Source: Xenophilus aerolatus (lineage in GTDB: Bacteria; Pseudomonadota; Gammaproteobacteria; Burkholderiales; Burkholderiaceae_C). From it: 64,000 nt of DNA. Made by a program: the position numbers and the translations under genes. Position 1 is the stretch's first letter, and the number at the start of each line of letters is the position of its first letter. The stretch is from positions 1-64,000 of the forward strand of contig QAIB01000002.1 in NCBI GenBank assembly GCA_030418545.1, in the 5' to 3' direction. A model generated the notes under the pieces. It was not told where the DNA came from. It did no database searches and saw only the letters and a program-made list of their open reading frames with translations. Below are positions 61,278 to 64,000 of this stretch, one piece after another.

Positions 61278-62966
61278 GTGCACGACGCCTCCTCCCTCCC
61301 AGCGCAACGCGCCGCGCCACGGCGCCGGCCCGACGCCGGCAGCGTGGCGCAATTGCTTGCGGCGGCCTTGTGGCTGCCGCAGGCGGGGCTGATCGCCTGG
61401 GCGGTCCAGCGGCTGGCCGACGGCGGGGGATGGCAGGCGGTGTGGGGGCCGGCGGCGGGCGTACTGGCGCTGGGCCTGCTGCGCGCGGCCAGCGAGGCCT
61501 GGGGCCTGCGCCGCGTCTTCGGCCGCGCGCGAGCCGAACTCTCCGCGCTGCGTGTGCAGGCCACCGCGGCGCTCGCGTCGCGCTCGCCGGTGGATCGGGC
61601 CCGGCCCGCATCCGGCGCCGCGGCCAGCGTGGTGGCCGAGCAGGCCGAAGCGGTGTTGCCCTGGCTCGTGCGCTACCAGCCGGTGCGGCTGCGCGTGACG
61701 GTGATGCCCATCGTCATCGTGTCCGCCGTGGCCTGGTTCTCCTGGGCCGCGGCGCTGGTGCTGCTGGTGGCCGCGCCGCTGATCCCGCTCTTCATGGCGA
61801 TCGTCGGCTGGCGCGCACAGGCCGCGAGCGAAGCGCAGATGGTGCGCGTGGGCCAGATGAACGGCTTCCTGCTCGACCGCCTGCGGGGCCTCGTGACGCT
61901 GCGCGCCCTCGGTGCCGTGGACGCGACGGCGGTGCGTCTGCGTGACGCCGCCGAGGGCCTGCGCCAGCGCACGATGGCCGTGCTGCGCATCGCCTTCCTG
62001 TCCTCGGCGGTGCTCGAGCTGTTCTCGGCCCTCGGCGTGGCGATGGTGGCGGTGTACATCGGCTTCCACCTGCTGGGCCACCTGGGCTTCGGCACCTGGG
62101 GGGCACCCTTGACCCTGGGGCAGGGCCTGTTCGTGCTGCTGCTCGCGCCGGCCTTCTTCGAGCCGCTGCGCGACCTGGCCGCCGTGTGGCACGACCGCGC
62201 CACGGGCGAAGCCGCCATCGGGGCGCTCGAGCGCCTGAGCACGCAGGGTCAAGCGCTGCCCGACGCGCGAGCCGATGCGGCGGCAACTCGGCCCGTGCGG
62301 GCTGCCGGGGCCCTGGCGGTTGCCGTGCGGGGCCTGCGTTTCGCGCACGCCGGCGAAGCGCCGGTCTTCGTGGGTTTCGGCCTGACCGTGCATGCGGGCG
62401 AGCACGTCGCGCTGATGGGCGCCAGCGGCAGCGGCAAGACGGCGCTGCTGGCCTTGCTTGCCGGCCTGGCCACGCCGAATGCGGGCGAGATCCGGCTGGG
62501 CGATCAAGTGCTCGACAGCGGCAGCGCCGGCGCCTTGCGTGCGCGCATCGGCTGGATGGGCCAGCGTCCCCATGTGTTCGCCGGCTCGGTCGCCGCCAAC
62601 GTGGCGCTCGGACGCCCTGCGCTGTCGATGGCCAGCGTCGAGGACGCGATGCGCTTCGCCGCGCTCGACGCGGTGGCGCAGGCCCGTCCGGCGACCCAGC
62701 TCGGCGAGGGTGGCGCCGGCCTGTCCGGGGGCGAGGCGGTACGGCTGGCGCTCGCGCGCCTCGCGGTGCATCCGGATGCCGGGCTGCTGCTGGCCGACGA
62801 GCCGACCGCGCACCTCGATGCCGAGACCGCCGCGCGCGTGGTCGACGCCCTGCTGGCGCTGGCCCGTGGGCGCACGCTCGTCGTCGCCACGCACGACCCG
62901 CGCGTCGCCGCGCGCATGCACCGTGTGGTCACGCTCGGCGCCGACGCGTTGAAGGAGGCAGCATGA
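61278..62966 (+). CDS. cydD: CydD half of the CydDC ABC exporter
   Basis: 562 residues from the GTG at 61278; ATG starts at 61197 and 61230 would read through the regulatory palindrome and add a non-family leader. Six membrane helices (about 30-320) precede the nucleotide-binding domain with Walker A GASGSGKTA (381-389), signature LSGGEAVRLALARL, Walker B LLLADEPTAHLD and the H-loop VVATHDPRV. CydDC is needed for cytochrome bd assembly and has been linked to export of glutathione/cysteine and to heme. E. coli CydD is 588 residues. The 3' end contains AAGGAGG for cydC. Confidence 0.92.
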   Translation: MHDASSLPAQRAAPRRRPDAGSVAQLLAAALWLPQAGLIAWAVQRLADGGGWQAVWGPAAGVLALGLLRAASEAWGLRRVFGRARAELSALRVQATAALASRSPVDRARPASGAAASVVAEQAEAVLPWLVRYQPVRLRVTVMPIVIVSAVAWFSWAAALVLLVAAPLIPLFMAIVGWRAQAASEAQMVRVGQMNGFLLDRLRGLVTLRALGAVDATAVRLRDAAEGLRQRTMAVLRIAFLSSAVLELFSALGVAMVAVYIGFHLLGHLGFGTWGAPLTLGQGLFVLLLAPAFFEPLRDLAAVWHDRATGEAAIGALERLSTQGQALPDARADAAATRPVRAAGALAVAVRGLRFAHAGEAPVFVGFGLTVHAGEHVALMGASGSGKTALLALLAGLATPNAGEIRLGDQVLDSGSAGALRARIGWMGQRPHVFAGSVAANVALGRPALSMASVEDAMRFAALDAVAQARPATQLGEGGAGLSGGEAVRLALARLAVHPDAGLLLADEPTAHLDAETAARVVDALLALARGRTLVVATHDPRVAARMHRVVTLGADALKEAA

Positions 62967-64000
62967 GCCCCCGCCCGGCAGTTCCGGAGGGGGCTCGCAC
63001 CGCAGGCGAGGCCGAAGGTGCTTCAATGAACCAGGCCGCCCGAGCTACCGTCGGACCGGCGCTGCGCACGCTGTTCGCGGGCCAGGCGCGGGCCTTCGCG
63101 CTGGGCGCCGCGCTGGCGGTGCTCACCGTCGCGATGGGCATCGGTCTGTTGGGACTGTCGGGCTGGTTCATCACCGCCACGGCGCTGGCGGGCCTGCAGG
63201 CCGCAACGGCCATCGTCTTCGATGTCTTCATGCCTTCGGCCGGGATCCGGCTGCTGGCGCTGGGACGCACCTTCTCGCGCTACGGCGAGCGCATCGTCAC
63301 GCACGACGCCACGCTGGGCCTGCTGGCGCGCCTGCGCGAACAGCTGTTCCGTGGCTGGGCGCAGCGGGCACCGGCGCGCGCGCTGGCCCTGCGCCCCGCG
63401 CGGCTGCTGTTCCGCCTGACCGCCGACATCGACGCACTGGAAGCGCTCTACCTGCGGCTGCTGGTGCCGGCGCTGAGCAGCCTGGGCGCGGCGCTGCTGG
63501 CGGGCGTGCTGGTCGGCGTGCACAGCCCGTGGCTGGGTCTGGCGCTCGCGCTGTGGCTGTCGGTCACCGGATGCGCCGTCACCCTGTGGCTGGCGCGGCG
63601 GGCGGCACGGCCCTCGGCCCGGCGCGCGATCGCACTCGAAGCACTGCGTGCGCGCACCGCCGACCTCGTGGCCGGCCAGACCGAGCTGCTGATGGCCGGT
63701 CGCCTCCAGGCACAGCGGCAGGCCATCGCCGCCGCCGACGCACGCATCGCCCGCACCGACGAGCAGCTCAACCGCCTGGAAGCGCGTGCCGTCTTCATGC
63801 AGGGCGCGGCAGGCGCAGTGACGCTGGCGGCGATGGTGCTGGCCGCCGGCTGGCTGGTCGGCGAAGTGCAGGTCGGCGCACCGGTGGCGGCGTTGTGCAT
63901 CCTCGTGGCGCTGGCGGCGGGCGAGCCCTTTGCCGCGCTGCGGCGCGGTGCTCTGGAGGCGGGGCGCACTGCCCTGGCGCTGCGGCGGCTGGCGCCCGCT
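62963..64000 (+). CDS. cydC: CydC half of the CydDC ABC exporter (cut by window edge)
   Basis: 346 codons are open to the last base; the nucleotide-binding domain lies beyond the window. The ATG at 62963 overlaps the cydD stop (ATGA) and has AAGGAGG five bases upstream. A second ATG at 63026 with GAAGG would remove the first 21 residues, a hairpin-encoded Pro/Gly/Ala stretch. The membrane domain is typical: GIGLLGLSGWFITATALAGL, AGIRLLALGRTFSRYGERIV with THDATLGLLARLR. It is translated with cydD. Confidence 0.92.
   Translation, partial: MSPRPAVPEGARTAGEAEGASMNQAARATVGPALRTLFAGQARAFALGAALAVLTVAMGIGLLGLSGWFITATALAGLQAATAIVFDVFMPSAGIRLLALGRTFSRYGERIVTHDATLGLLARLREQLFRGWAQRAPARALALRPARLLFRLTADIDALEALYLRLLVPALSSLGAALLAGVLVGVHSPWLGLALALWLSVTGCAVTLWLARRAARPSARRAIALEALRARTADLVAGQTELLMAGRLQAQRQAIAAADARIARTDEQLNRLEARAVFMQGAAGAVTLAAMVLAAGWLVGEVQVGAPVAALCILVALAAGEPFAALRRGALEAGRTALALRRLAPA

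Overview
The window is a very GC-rich bacterial chromosome segment. It carries about 46 protein genes, no rRNA, tRNA or CRISPR that I can see, no transposase and no phage gene. The best fit is a betaproteobacterium of the Comamonadaceae (Variovorax or Acidovorax type). Reasons: three Bug/TctC-type solute receptors, many LysR/GntR/IclR-regulated catabolic clusters, tcuAB, a complete glpR-glpK/glpD locus, etfBA with an acyl-CoA dehydrogenase, and dispersed palindromic elements of the sort common in that family. Species cannot be decided from the sequence alone.

Layout. 1-507 is a gene-free, repeat-rich leader, followed by a LacI regulator, a nitroreductase, a quinone-oxidoreductase-like MDR enzyme, and a LysR regulator that apparently shares a transcript with a 3-hydroxyisobutyrate-dehydrogenase-like enzyme bearing nine consecutive Asn. 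5416-6042 is a small lipoprotein. 6211-12531 is a divergent acid-uptake and catabolic locus: GntR plus an enolase-superfamily enzyme on one side, a three-part ABC importer plus a GMC flavoenzyme on the other. 12549-18336 (minus) is a tricarballylate/citrate-type cluster (Bug receptor, tcuB, tcuA, LysR, SDR, RidA).

18429-25908 (minus) encodes a transglutaminase-fold protein, a fused circularly permuted ATP-grasp/alpha-E protein and a giant transglutaminase-DUF2126 protein. A second, unfused ATP-grasp + alpha-E pair lies at 37047-39536. Together they look like a duplicated, largely uncharacterised amide-bond-forming system. comEC is at 26048-28564. 28705-36961 is an IclR-headed CoA-thioester catabolic operon with an NDP-forming acyl-CoA ligase, two hydratases, two Bug receptors and a thiolase-like protein that lacks the nucleophilic cysteine but is paired with a DUF35 protein, which suggests a retro-aldolase.

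39505-43033 holds a flavodoxin-fold quinone reductase with a divergent LysR, a zinc-ribbon protein and an unknown membrane protein. 43119-47263 is the glycerol locus. 47379-54706 holds a histidine phosphatase, an HD hydrolase, MltB, the TgpA-DUF58-MoxR trio and a histone-deacetylase-family hydrolase. 54729-60847 holds an MscS channel, etfBA behind a promoter with a near-perfect 24-bp palindrome, an acyl-CoA dehydrogenase and a nitronate monooxygenase. 61278-64000 is cydD and a cydC cut by the window edge.

The most unusual theme is dispersed palindromic repeats. One family (a 16-17 nt GCTA...ATAGC mini-hairpin followed by a larger hairpin and usually a GCCGATTT-like end) occurs at least six times. 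Two copies lie inside protein genes in frame (comEC and the DUF58 gene), and a related palindrome lies in the read-through tail of the quinone reductase. A second family has an intergenic copy at 19461-19560 and an in-frame copy inside glpK, giving that kinase about 27 extra residues.
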